A stretch of DNA of 64,000 nt from Saccharum officinarum (Eukaryota; Streptophyta; Magnoliopsida; Poales; Poaceae), in contig CM036159.1 of the NCBI GenBank assembly GCA_020631735.1, positions 19,569,511 through 19,633,510 of the forward strand, in the 5' to 3' direction. Numbering within the stretch: position 1 is the stretch's first letter; every line of letters starts with the position of its first letter. The notes beneath the pieces are model-generated. The model was not told the DNA's origin. It did not search any database and saw nothing but the letters and a program-made list of their open reading frames with translations. The translations under genes and the position numbers were made by a program. This document shows positions 23,277 through 33,290 of the stretch, piece after piece.

Positions 23277-25156
23277 GTCTGGCCTGAGGTCGACGGATGG
23301 ATGCTGAAGGTCTTTCGCGAAGACGTCCGGTGGAACCGTGGCTCGACCGGACGCGATTTTTGCCAGTTCATCAGCGGCCTCATTATACCTGCGTGCGATG
23401 TGGTTGAGCTCGAGGCCGTGAAACTTGTCCTCGAGGCGCCGTACTTCTTGGCAGTAGGCCTCCATCTTGGGGTCGCGGCAGCTCGAGCTCTTCATGACCT
23501 GATCGATCACGAGTTGGGAGTCGCCTCGGACGTCGAGGTGTCGGACCCCGAGCTCGATGGCGATTCTCAACCCCGTGACGAGTGCCTCGTATTCGGCGAC
23601 GTTGTTAGACGCAGGGAAATGAAGCCGGACGACGTAGCGCATATGAACCCCGAGGGGTGAGACGAAGAGCAAGCCCGCGCCTGCTCCCGTTTTCGTCAAT
23701 GACCCATCGAAGTACATGGTCCACAGCTCCGCTTGGAGCTGTGCAGGAGGGAGTTGTGTGTCAGTCCACTCGGCCAGAAAATCTGCTAACGCCTGTGACT
23801 TGATAGCTTTTCGCGGCGCATAGGACAATGCCTCGCCCATGAGCTCGACCGCCCATTTGGCAACCCTACCCGAGGCTTCCCGGTTCTGGGCTATCTCTCC
23901 CAAGGGGAAAGAAGAAACCACAGTAATCGGGTGACCCTCGAAGTAGTGTCGGAGCTTGCGCCGTGTCAAGATGACAGCATATAGCAGTTTCTGGATCTGT
24001 GGATATCGGCACTTTGTTTCAGAGAGCACCTCGCTAACGAAATAGACCGGCCTCTGGACGAGCAAGGTGTGTGCCTCCTCGGCCCGTTCGACAACCAGGG
24101 CAGCACTGACTACTTGTGATGTCGCGGCGACATAGAGTAGGAGTGGTTCCCCCGGGGTCGGAGGGACGAGGATCGGTGAGCTAGAGAGGGTGGCTTTCAG
24201 TTTCGTGAGAGCCTCCTCGGCCTCGAGGTTCCAGGAAAAATGGTCCGATTTCCTCAAGAGACGGTACAGAGGGAGTGCTTTTTCGCCGAGGCGCGAAATG
24301 AAACGGCTGAGTGCCGCCAAGCAACCTGTGACTCTCTGTACGCCTTTGAGATCTCGGATGGGGCCCATCTTGGTTATTGCAGAGATTTTTTCAGGGTTGG
24401 CCTCGATGCCACGTTTAGATACGATAAACCCTAAAAGCATACCTCGTGGGACGCCGAAAACACATTTCTCCGGATTGAGTCTGATGTTTTTTGCCCTGAG
24501 GCACTTGAATGCAACGTCGAGGTCGCTGACCAGATCGTCGGCACGTTGGGTTTTGACCACGATGTCGTCGACGTAAGCTTCGACGGTCGACCCAATGTGC
24601 TTCCCGAAAACGTGTTGCATGCATCGCTGGTACGTTGCCCCGCGTTCCGGAGACCGAAGGGCATCGTAACATAGCAATACATGCCGAATGGGGTGATGAA
24701 TGAAGTCGCGAGCTGGTCGGACTCCTTCATTTTGATCTGGTGGTAGCCGGAATATGCATCTAAGAATGAGAGAGTTTCACATCCCGCGGTGGAATCAACG
24801 ATTTGATCAATGCGTGGCAAAGGGAAGGGAACTTTCGGACATGCTTTATTTAAACCAGTATAGTCTACGCACATCCTCCATTTCCCACTCTTTTTTCTAA
24901 CTAATACAGGATTAGCTAGCCACTCGGGATGATGAACCTCCTTGATGAACCCGGCCTCCAATAGTTTGTGTATCTCCTCGCCGATGACCCTGCGCTTCTC
25001 CTCATCGAAGCGGCGCAGGCGTTGCTTCACCGGTTTGGATCCGGCCCGGATCTCCAAGGCGTGCTCGGCGACTTCCCTGGGTATGCCCGGCATATCCGAG
25101 GGACTCCACGCAAAGATGTCGACGTTCGCGCGGAGAAAGTCGACGAGCACTGCTTC
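23277..25156 (-). pseudogene. Tat element pol, reverse transcriptase and RNase H
   Basis: RT motifs in order are EWLANPVLVRKKSGKWRMC, DYTGLNKACPK, FLDAYSGYHQI, MPFGLRNAG and the catalytic AYVDDIVV at about 24550-24575. The RNase H-like region carries SSFPLGEIAQNREASGRVAK and then a second RNase H fold with MYFDGS, EYEALVTGL and RGDSQLVIDQV. Two RNase H regions fit the known dual RNase H of the Tat lineage. One frameshift lies in a four-base G/C run at 24638-24641, just after the MPFGLRNAG motif. Another lies at a nine-base run at 23268-23276, before integrase. Confidence 0.9.
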
Positions 25157-26126
25157 CTATTTAGGATCGAGGGTGGCGCTAACGTTCAGCGTCCTCCCTT
25201 TGGGATCAGCGGGGTCGAGGGGTACGAGTTTGACGTCTTCGGCGGGCTCGAAGCTGCCGGCATGGCGTTTTGGGTCGGGAATCGTTTTGGCGAGACCGTC
25301 GAGGTCTGCAGCCAAGCTTGCCGACTCAAAAACAGTCTCGCCGTGCTCGACGCACTCGACGTCGCACTCGTAGGCATGTTCATACGAGGGCCCTACAGTG
25401 ATGACACCGTTTGGGCCAGGCATTTTGAGCTTAAGGTAGGTGTAGTTCGGGATCGCCATGAACTTGGCGTAGCATGGGCGTCCCAGGATAGCGTGGTACG
25501 TTCCACGGAATCCGACCACTTCGAAAGTGAGAGTTTCCTTTCGAAAGTTGGCCGGTGTGCCAAAGCAAACAGGCAGATCGACCCGCCCGAGGGGTTCCGC
25601 CCGTTTCCCTGGCACGACTCCGTGGAAGCCCCCGGCGCTAGGCTGGAGGCGCGCTCTGTCGACCCCCAAGAGGTCGAGGGTCTGAGAGTAGATAATGTTG
25701 AGGCTGCTTCCGCCGTCCATGAGCACTTTGGTGAGGCGTGTGTTGGCGATGACGGGGTCAACGACGAGGGGATAGACCCCCGGGTTGGGGACGTAGTCTG
25801 GGTGGTCATCACGGTCGAAAGTGATGGCCACCGCAGACCAATCAAGGAAACGGGGTACTGCCGATTGTACGGAGAAGACCTCGCGCCGTTCTCGCTTGCG
25901 CTGGCGCGCAGAGAGGCAGGTCGAGGGCCCTCCGTAGATCATGTAGCAGTCGCGGATCTCGGGAAATTCCCCGTCCTTGTCGTCACCCTTAGGGTCCTCC
26001 TCCTTGTCGTCCTTCTTGGCGCCGGCACCCCCGAAGTACCTGCGCAGCATGTGACAATCCTCGAGGTTATGGTTAGTGAGTCCCTTGTGGTAGGGACACG
26101 ACTCTTTGAGCATTTTGTCGAAGACG
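25157..26126 (-). pseudogene. Tat element pol, zinc-knuckle-like and protease region
   Basis: After the frame change the reading continues through a Cys/His segment (CPYHKGLTNHNLEDC), then the aspartic protease with the active-site motif LMDGGSSLNIIY and the downstream hydrophobic AILGRPCYAKF. The region is open to an in-frame TAG at 25157-25159. Directly beyond it the same frame carries the RT N-terminal motifs, so this is a nonsense mutation within pol and not a natural end. The change fits C-to-T at a CAG, a typical methylated plant CHG context. The protease would process the polyprotein. Confidence 0.87.
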
Positions 26127-28311
26127 CCCCCGCCGGGGGGCCTCGAGGTTTCTTGTGCTCGGTAGCAGCGACGAGCTCGTCGGCCGGGGCCTCGAGCTTG
26201 CCCTGCTGGCCTTTCTTCTTCTTGCGGTTGTTTCTCTTGGGGCCTCGGGTGGAACTCGCGGGGTCGTCGACCTTCTGCTCCCCCCTCGCCGGCTCGCCGC
26301 CAAAGATTGCACCAACCGCCTCCTCGCCGGCGGCGAAGTTGGTGACGATGTCCATCAATCCGTTGGCAGTGAGCGGGGTGTTACGGCCCAACTCCCGGAC
26401 CAACTCCTTACAGGTGGTACCGGAGAGGAAGGCCGTAATCACGTCGGAGTCGGTGATGTTGGGGAGCTCGGTGCGCTGCCGGGAGAAGCGCCGGATGTAG
26501 TCCCGGAGGGACTCATCTGGTTTCTGCTTACAGCCCCGGAGGTCCCACGAGTTGCCGGGGCGCATGTAGGTTCCCTTGAAATTTCCCTCGAACACCCTCA
26601 CGAGATCGTCCCAGTCGTGGATCTGCCAAGGTGGGAGATCCTCGAGCCAGGCTCGGGCGGTGTCGGAGAGGAACAGGGGGAGTTGCCGAATGATGACCCG
26701 GTCGTCGGTGGCCCCGCCCAACTGACACGCCAAGCGGAAATCGGCGAGCCAAAGTTCGGGTTTGGTCTCGCCGTTATACTTGGTGAGAGTCGTGGGGGGA
26801 CGGAACCGAGCCGGGGGCACCGTCTCACGGATAGCCTTACTGAACACCCGAGGACCTGGGGGTTCGGGTGAAGGGCTACGGTCTTCCGAGCTGTCGTAGC
26901 GTCCGCCCCTGTGGACGTGGTAGCCTCGAGCTACACCGTCACCGTGTTTGCGCGTGCGACGCTCGACGATGTTGCCACGGGTGTCTCGAGGCTCGCGGTC
27001 GTTGGCGATGGGCTCAGGGGCCGGTGCTACCCGGTTTCGCCGGGCAGGCTCGGGATGAACCGAGGCTTCTCTCTCCTGTCGGGAAGGCTCGAGGGTCCGC
27101 TCCGAGGCTGCTTCGCGCCGCCTCGAGGCAGAGCTTTCGGCCTGCTGCATGGCGGCAGTCTCGAGGAGTCCTCGGATTTCGTCTCGAGCCCGACGGGCGT
27201 CAGGGTTTGACGGCTCGGGCATGTTGCGCAGGAGCATGGCGGCGGCGACGACGTTTTGGCTGGCTCGAGCGAAAACCGGAGGGTCGACCGCCCGGTCCTC
27301 GTCGATGCGACGGTTGACGTCGCGAGCTCTCTCACGAGCTCTCCCGCCAAATACGTGTTCCGCACGCTCACGCTCGAGGGTTTGCTGGAGAAGATCCAGG
27401 TTTTCCCGTTCCTCGTCAAGCTGGTCCTGCAACTCGCGAATCTGTTCGAGCTGCGCTCCTTGATCCGCAAGGAACTGGGGCTCGTTTCGCTCGGCAGGAA
27501 GTTCGACATGAGGGGGCGTGTGCCTTCCTTCGACCGGCTCTTCGTCCTCTGATTCCGAGGTGCTTTCAACGTCGATGTTGAAGCACTCGCGAGTCGGATC
27601 ATAGGTGTCGTCAGTCGAGTCGGAGTCAGGAGCGCCAAAGTAGTAATATGACGGGGGAATGTGTGGCCGTTGCCAACCGTCATCGCGGTGACGATATGAA
27701 GAAGCAGTCACACGAGGCTCTGTTTCCGGTGTCTCGGTAGAGTCCCGATAATCAGAAGCCGGCGTGGACGCAACGAGGTCCAGAGTGGAGCGTAGATGGT
27801 GTCCGGGGAGTTTCTCATAAGCGCTCATGCGAGTGCTCACGGAGGATGCATACACCCGGGCAACCGAGTCCAGCCCAAACGGGAATGGTGATGGGGACGT
27901 CGCTGCCCGTGGCGAAATAGATGCTACGGACAGTGGTGTCTCACCGGACGGGGGAGCGGCGGGATTCTTCGTCGGCACGCCACCCTCAGCCAGGCTCGTC
28001 CTTCCCAAATCTTCCAAAAGGAGATCTAGGCTGGCGCCTGTCTGGGGGGTGCCGGACCGGGGGATCCCATCGCCCTCCGCCAGGTGGAGACGGTGGTTGT
28101 ACCGGGCTCGCCGTCGCCGGGCGGCCCGCGCCCGCCTGGAGCGACGGTGCCGGTTGACTGCTCCCCCGGGCTGGGAGAGCTCGTAATCCTCGTCGGTTGG
28201 GTGCCTGGGTGGAAGTAGGATCATGTCGTAGCCAGAGCCGAGCGACATGAACTCCAAACTCCCAAACCAGATCACCGTAGCCAACGGGATCGGGCGTTCG
28301 GGGTTAGCCAT
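26127..28311 (-). pseudogene. Tat element gag (capsid)
   Basis: The likely start is the ATG at 28311-28309 (MANPERPIPL), although the frame stays open up to the primer-binding site. The N-terminal ~500 residues are Arg/Ser/Glu/Pro-rich, with a coiled-coil-like stretch (LEQIRELQDQLDEERENLDLL). The Retrotrans_gag domain lies at about 26390-26815, with the landmarks KPELWLADFRLACQL, LPLFLSDTARAWLEDLP, GNFKGTYMRPGNSW and SLRDYIRRFSRQR. A basic KRNNRKKKKGQQGK stretch follows. The frame leaves the gag-pol path at a five-base G run (C on the plus strand, 26127-26131), after which pol continues in another frame. The product would form the virus-like particle. Confidence 0.88.
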
Positions 28312-28352
28312 CCAGGAAGAACGGCGACAAAGCGAGGTTTGCACGCAGCGCT

Positions 28353-28370
28353 CCCCTACCTGGCGCGCCA
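28353..28370 (-). other. Primer-binding site of the Tat element
   Basis: Two bases inside the 5' LTR the minus strand reads TGGCGCGCCAGGTAGGGG. It begins TGG, complementary to the CCA end of a tRNA, as expected for minus-strand DNA priming. I cannot name the tRNA by eye. Confidence 0.75.
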
Positions 28371-28372
28371 AC

Positions 28373-29720
28373 TGTCGGTGTTCGGACCGAGGGGGGTCCT
28401 AAACCAATGAGTAAATGCTGCGTGACTCTTTCCTGGATGGTGATGCAAGGAGAACACACGGGGGTTTATCCTGGTTCGGGCAAAAGAAGGCCCTACGTCC
28501 AGCGGGGGGGAGAGGTTTGTATTTCCTTGCACCGAGGTGCTCGTGTAGGGGTTACAAGCAGGCGAGAGAGGGTGTCGAGCCCAAGTCTCAAAGAGAAAAA
28601 AGGAGAAAGGCGGTTGCTTGAGATGTTGATCTCTTGCTTTTCGTTGTTCGGTCGAGTGGTTGGTTGTTTCGTCTTCTTTTTGTTCGTCTGTTCGTTGGTT
28701 GGTTCGTTTTTCCCCGCCCCTCTGTCGAAGCCTGGCCTACCCTTTTATAAGGCGAGAGGAGGCCAAGCCAAGGGGAGCCTTGAGGTGATGCTTTGTCGAT
28801 TCCTGTTGAGTTGACTGTAGCGACGTGCCTTCGGAATGGCCGGCCATCCCTGGGTACCCTGACGTTGTGGGAGACAAGATGGCGAAATGACCCAGAGCGC
28901 CATGCCATACCGTCCTTCGAACTGAGCCGAGCGTCGAAGCTGGGTCGAGGCCGGGTCGAGGTTGGATGGATAAGGCCGAATCCCTGATATCGCGGGGAAC
29001 GGACCTTGTCTTATCCTCCCTCGAGGGTGATTGATGGTGAACAGTGTGCGGTAAGGTGGGTACAGTGACGGGTTTCACCTCCCATCACGGGATGGGCGGT
29101 AAAACAGTGAGACTCGACGTGGGTATTGTTCCCACGTTGGTCCATGCCGCAGCCATGCCGGTAGGTGGTAGTAGGTACCCGCATTGAATGCTATGGCTTT
29201 CGTCCTGGGGTAGGTAAAGAAAACGCGTCGAGGAGCCGGGGCGCGGTCGAGGCGCCCCGTCGAGCGGGCCTCGTACGAGTCGGAGCCGGGGCGCGGTCGA
29301 GGCGCCCCGTCGAGCGGGCCTCGTACGAGTCGGAGCCGGGGCGCGGTCGAGGCGCCCCGTCGAGCGGGCCTCGTACGAGTCGGAGCCGGGGCGTGGTCGA
29401 GGCGCCCCGTCGAGCGGGCCTCGTACGAGTCGGAGCCGGGGCGCGGTCGAGGCGCCCCGTCGAGCGGGCCACGTACGAGTCGGAGCCAGGGCGCGGTCGA
29501 GGCGCCCCGTCGAGCGGGCCTCGTACGAGTCGGAGCCGGGGCGCGGTCGAGGCGCCCCGTCGAGCGGGCCACGTACGAGTCGGAGCCGGGGCGCGGTCGA
29601 GGCGCCCCGTCGAGCGGGCCGCGTGATACTCGGCCGAGGTGGGCTATCTTTCATCGCGGTTTCGGTTATGTTAGTGTTTTGGCGATAGCTGTGGGTACCC
29701 CCGTACTGTTGGTACCGACA
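28373..29720 (-). repeat. 5' LTR of the Tat element (right copy)
   Basis: This is the upstream LTR for gag-pol transcription on the minus strand. It begins TGTCGGTACCAACAG and ends CCGAACACCGACA at 28373, next to the primer-binding site. The promoter-like CTTATAAAAGG lies near 28741-28753. Differences from the left copy that I can see are an A/T in GTGGGNACCC, a C/T near the inner end, and an extra G in ATGGCCGGCC. Confidence 0.95.
29233..29632. repeat. 50-bp GC-rich minisatellite, right LTR (eight units)
   Basis: Eight perfectly phased 50-bp units start at 29233, 29283, 29333, 29383, 29433, 29483, 29533 and 29583. They are almost identical, with single changes such as GCGTGG for GCGCGG in unit 4 and CCAGGG for CCGGGG in unit 6. 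The last unit merges into GGGCCGCGTGATACTCGG, as in the left LTR. Confidence 0.95.
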
Positions 29721-29725
29721 GCAGG

Positions 29726-30607
29726 TTACTGCTGGGTAATGAAGTAGTGGATTATATTTCCTTAGGCAGTTTAAGTATCATTCGTTAGGCAATAATGTCT
29801 ACCTAAATTGACAATTTATGTATTTAAAAAAGCAAGTATAGTGTCTATGTATTCTAAATTGGCAGTTTAAGGGATGGACCCAGTCAGTATAACAATTGCA
29901 GCAGCAACAGGGCGTCAGGCCAGCCTGGTAAAGTGTTGAAGGTGTTGAATTAGATTTGTAGAGATATATGTCAGCAAGACAACGATGGCTGAAAGGCAAA
30001 CAAATCAAACACCAATGCCACTGCTAACCAGTCATCGATTTTGCATACATAACTTCAGATCCTAGACTCCTACCAGGCTCTCCTGTCCTGGACAGACACA
30101 TGAAAACAGATGTCCCTATATTGTGATCAGTTGGAGAAGCACAGATTCAACGCGCCAACATTGTGATAAACTCTAGGCAAACCATTGCAAAACTAAGATA
30201 AAAAACAAATTACTCAAAACAAACTGAAAAATGTTCCCCATTATTCTAGTCGTAATAAGTTGTCAGGTTCATCGAAAATTCCTAATTCTGCAGGCAAGTT
30301 AGTTACTATCCTGCAAAATAATATGTATCGACAGATGGCATTGACATTCATCTATAGTTTGATTACTTCATGAGCAAATGTTCTAGAAAAATTATACATG
30401 AACCAGCTATCATCTCACGAAATAGTAAGGTTTCATAATGGATTATCAGGTCCAGGATGGACACACTGACGCTGTAACACTATACATCTAAAAAACGCTT
30501 AGTTTCAGCCCTTTGAAACACATCAAGTAAAGAAAATAAACCACGTCTAGGATCAGGGTCATGCATCTTGTTCCTAGTGCTAAATTGAAAAATAAGGTAG
30601 TGAAGAT
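29726..30607. other. Unannotated intergenic region right of the Tat element
   Basis: This is AT-rich sequence with no recognisable gene. It is the original continuation of the 12561-14709 region before the Tat insertion. Confidence 0.5.
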
Positions 30608-31660
30608 CTAAATATCCTGATCAGCTGTGCTACACAGCGCTGTGGTTGCGCCTGGCAGCACATCAAAAAATCTAACTGAAGCTCGAGATAGTGGTTGCTG
30701 GGCTAGGGGCAAACCTGTAGCTATATGTTGCAGAAGCGCTCCTGCACAACGCTCAGCTAATGGCGAAGGCAAGCAGTCACGGCGGGAGCAGATCTCCTTG
30801 GTGATTTCTGCATGCTGCTCACCACCGCCTCTTGCCTTGGCCTCTTCCTGGCCAGCAACCGCCACCCACTGCACGGGCACGAGCTCGCCGAGATCCACCT
30901 CGACTCCATTCCCACCCTCGAATCCGGAGGCAACAGACGGTCGCACGGGGCACGGAGGCGGTAGCGCTGTCGCATTCGCAGGGAAGGGCAGACGCGGCGC
31001 GGCCAAGCAGGATGGACGGGGTTGCGCCGTAGGGGTCGCGACGAGGCGAGACGAACGGAGGCGCAGATCTGAGGCACATATAGCAAAAATAAGACACATT
31101 AGGGTTGGGGAGCTCGGTTTCGCACAACAGGAAGGGGAAAGGAAGGCATGGGTGAACGAACCTGGTGGGTGCTCATCGCCGGCGAGCGTCCAAGGGCCCG
31201 GCGAAGCCCCTCGGTACCTGCAGTCGAAGACGAGGCGGAGTACCTAGAGGCGTGTCGGCAGCAAGTCGTCGCAGGCGCCATGCCCGGGGCCACATCCGTC
31301 GGATCCACCATGACTAGGGCCCGATCTGCCATGGACGGGGTTGGAGCCACCGGATCCGCCGTGGCCAGGGTTGGAACCGGCGGATCCGCCATGGCCTGCG
31401 GGGGGAGGCGGTGGGGAGTGGGCACTAGGAGGCAGTGGGCGTGCGGGCTCACCGGACGGGGTCGCTATCGGGGAGAGAGCACGACGGGAAGGAGCTCGCC
31501 GGGGCCACGGGCGAGAGAGAGGGAGGGAGTGGGAGGTCGAAGACGACACCCTGCGGGTGCGGCGCGGTCTCGTGTGGAGGTGGTCGTGCGGTCAAGTGAG
31601 GGTGTGCGGACGAAGCGTGCGTGTGGCTGGACTAAAGGACGCACGTCCGTAAAGAAGTCT
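30608..31660 (-). other. GC-rich gene-like island, minus strand, unrecognised
   Basis: The minus strand looks like the 5' end of a grass gene. From a pyrimidine-rich leader near 31550 it reads an ATG at about 31395 ([20 protein letters not shown]) and later a 163-codon open frame, 31099-30608. No domain is recognisable. A short imperfect repeat around GGCGGATCCG/GGTTCCAACCC recurs at about 30-bp spacing near 31300-31400. It could be a first exon, a decayed gene fragment or a noncoding transcript. I do not assign a function. Confidence 0.35.
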
Positions 31661-31663
31661 TTA

Positions 31664-31817
<154 letters not shown>

Positions 31818-31823
31818 CCAGGC

Positions 31824-32386
31824 TAGAGATGGCAACGGGTACCCGAAACCCGAGTACCCGACGGGTATTACCCGATAAAGAGCCGAGTATGGAATGAATT
31901 TTCTACTCGTGGGTATGTTATTGGACAAAATCCTATACCCATCGGGTATGGCGGGTACGGGTGCGGGTGTATACTACCCATACCCGCATACTCGCGGGTA
32001 AGACATACCCGCAAAAATAACTAGTCAACCTCAGTTATTTTAGCGCGTATAAGTCATGAATTTGGCCCATTGAGACATCCACTATATTTCTAGTTGATTG
32101 CCTTTGTTATAATGATGCTAATAATGTTTGTTAGCATGTTTGTAACTTGTTGGAAGTTTAGAATGATTTATTTTTGCATGTGACTATTTGATATTTTTAG
32201 ATAATTTTCGAGTATGCTATCAGGTACGGGTTACCCGTCGGGTGAGAATTACCCGACGGGTACGGGTATGGAACTATTTTTTTACCCGCATGCAGGTACG
32301 AGTAACCCGACGGGTGAAATTTTGCGGGTGCGGATACAGGTACGGGTGGGCACTATCCGTCGGGTACGTACCCGTTGCCATCTTTA
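31824..32386. mobile_element. hAT-type nonautonomous element (563 bp)
   Basis: Terminal inverted repeats are TAGAGATGGCAACGGGTA on the left and, read inward from the right, TAAAGATGGCAACGGGTA. A perfect 8-bp duplication, GGCCAGGC, flanks them at 31816-31823 and 32387-32394. Both subterminal zones are packed with ACCCGACGGGT/GGGTACCCG palindromes, typical of hAT MITEs. There is no transposase. Confidence 0.92.
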
Positions 32387-32394
32387 GGCCAGGC

Positions 32395-33290
32395 CCACTT
32401 TATTCGGCCAGCGGCATCTCAGCTCGAGGAAACCACCCCCCACCCACCCACCCACCCTACGTTTTTTGCAGTTTCATTTTCTCAGCTCCCGTTCGCTCAA
32501 TCTGCTCCTTCCCTCACCGCCGCCGCCGCCCGTCGGCTCCCTCGCCCTACTGCTGCGCCGCTACCTGGCGTCCCGACGTTCTCGGCCAGCATGCCCCAGC
32601 GTCCCGCCCCGCCGTGCCGTGACTGACGCGAGTGGGCGGTGGCTCCCACGGCGACATCGCTGCAGGGGCACTCCGGCGGCGCAGCCACATCCCCGCGCGC
32701 ACGGCACCCCATAGCGGCGGCGCGGCCATCCCAGCGCGCACGACATCGCCAGCCCGTGCGGTAGGCATCCCTGGCGACGGCGGCGGCGGCGTCCTGACCC
32801 GCACGGCGCCCCATGACGTAAGGCCACTCGCCTTGGCTGCGCGGATCCACCCCACCGGCACTCGACCCACCCCAGATCCAGTGGCGGTAGACCAGACGGC
32901 GCTACCTTTCCTAGCAGCGACGGCAGCCCTAGATCAGGTGGCGACATGAGGCAACGTGCGCGGGCCGTGGTGGATCTCGGTGCCCCTCGCCCTCGTCGAC
33001 CGTGGCGGCGCATTTCTCCCCTCCCTGGCGGCAGCTGACGGAGGCCGACGACGGTGAATCCGGGGCTTGTTGTGGTGCCCGCGTGGATGCCCCCGACCCC
33101 TCACCGGCCTCTCCCCCACCAGCAGCAGCGTCCGCGGCGCCCCCTTCCCCCAGCGGCAGCTCATGGATGCCAGTGGCTGCGCATCCGGGGCATGGTGAGG
33201 CGCGGCTAGTCCTGCGTAGACGCCCCTCGACGCTCCCAACAGCAACGCGGATGGCCCCGGTGGCAGCTCCTCGGCGTGCACTCCTTTGAT
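32395..33290 (+). other. GC-rich gene-like island, plus strand, unrecognised
   Basis: It begins like a grass 5' leader (CACCCACCCACCCACCCT, then CCGCCGCCGCCCGTCGG). It has several short or overlapping frames of Ala/Pro/Arg-rich composition, the longest about 95-150 codons on either strand. No domain is recognisable, and no frame is clearly better than the others. It may be the first exon of a noncoding or decayed gene that continues into the AT-rich DNA to the right. Confidence 0.35.

Larger units (their letters stand above)
14710..29720 (-). mobile_element. Complete Tat-lineage Ty3/gypsy LTR retrotransposon (~15 kb)
   Basis: Direct LTRs bound the element, and a perfect 5-bp duplication, GCAGG, flanks it at 14705-14709 and 29721-29725. 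Reading on the minus strand the order is: 5' LTR, primer-binding site, gag, protease, reverse transcriptase, RNase H, integrase, a 6-kb extra region and the 3' LTR. The extra region holds a spliced gene in the opposite orientation. This layout (long pol-to-LTR spacer with an extra ORF) together with the GTTGGCGCGCCAGG and CTCGGGGGCTAC motifs fits the Tat clade (RIRE2/Grande/cinful relatives). By eye the LTRs differ at only a handful of positions outside a minisatellite, so the insertion is recent. gag-pol carries three frameshifts and one nonsense codon, so this copy would need help to move unless some of these are sequence errors. Confidence 0.95.

Noticed and set aside
29233..29632. Regular 50-bp repeats as a possible CRISPR array
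   Set aside because: Units are contiguous and identical with no spacers, and lie inside a retrotransposon LTR in a plant genome: a minisatellite.
29075..29654. Arg/Pro-rich open frames of 150-190 codons in the right LTR
   Set aside because: They are translations of the 50-bp minisatellite; unit lengths not divisible by three merely rotate frames.
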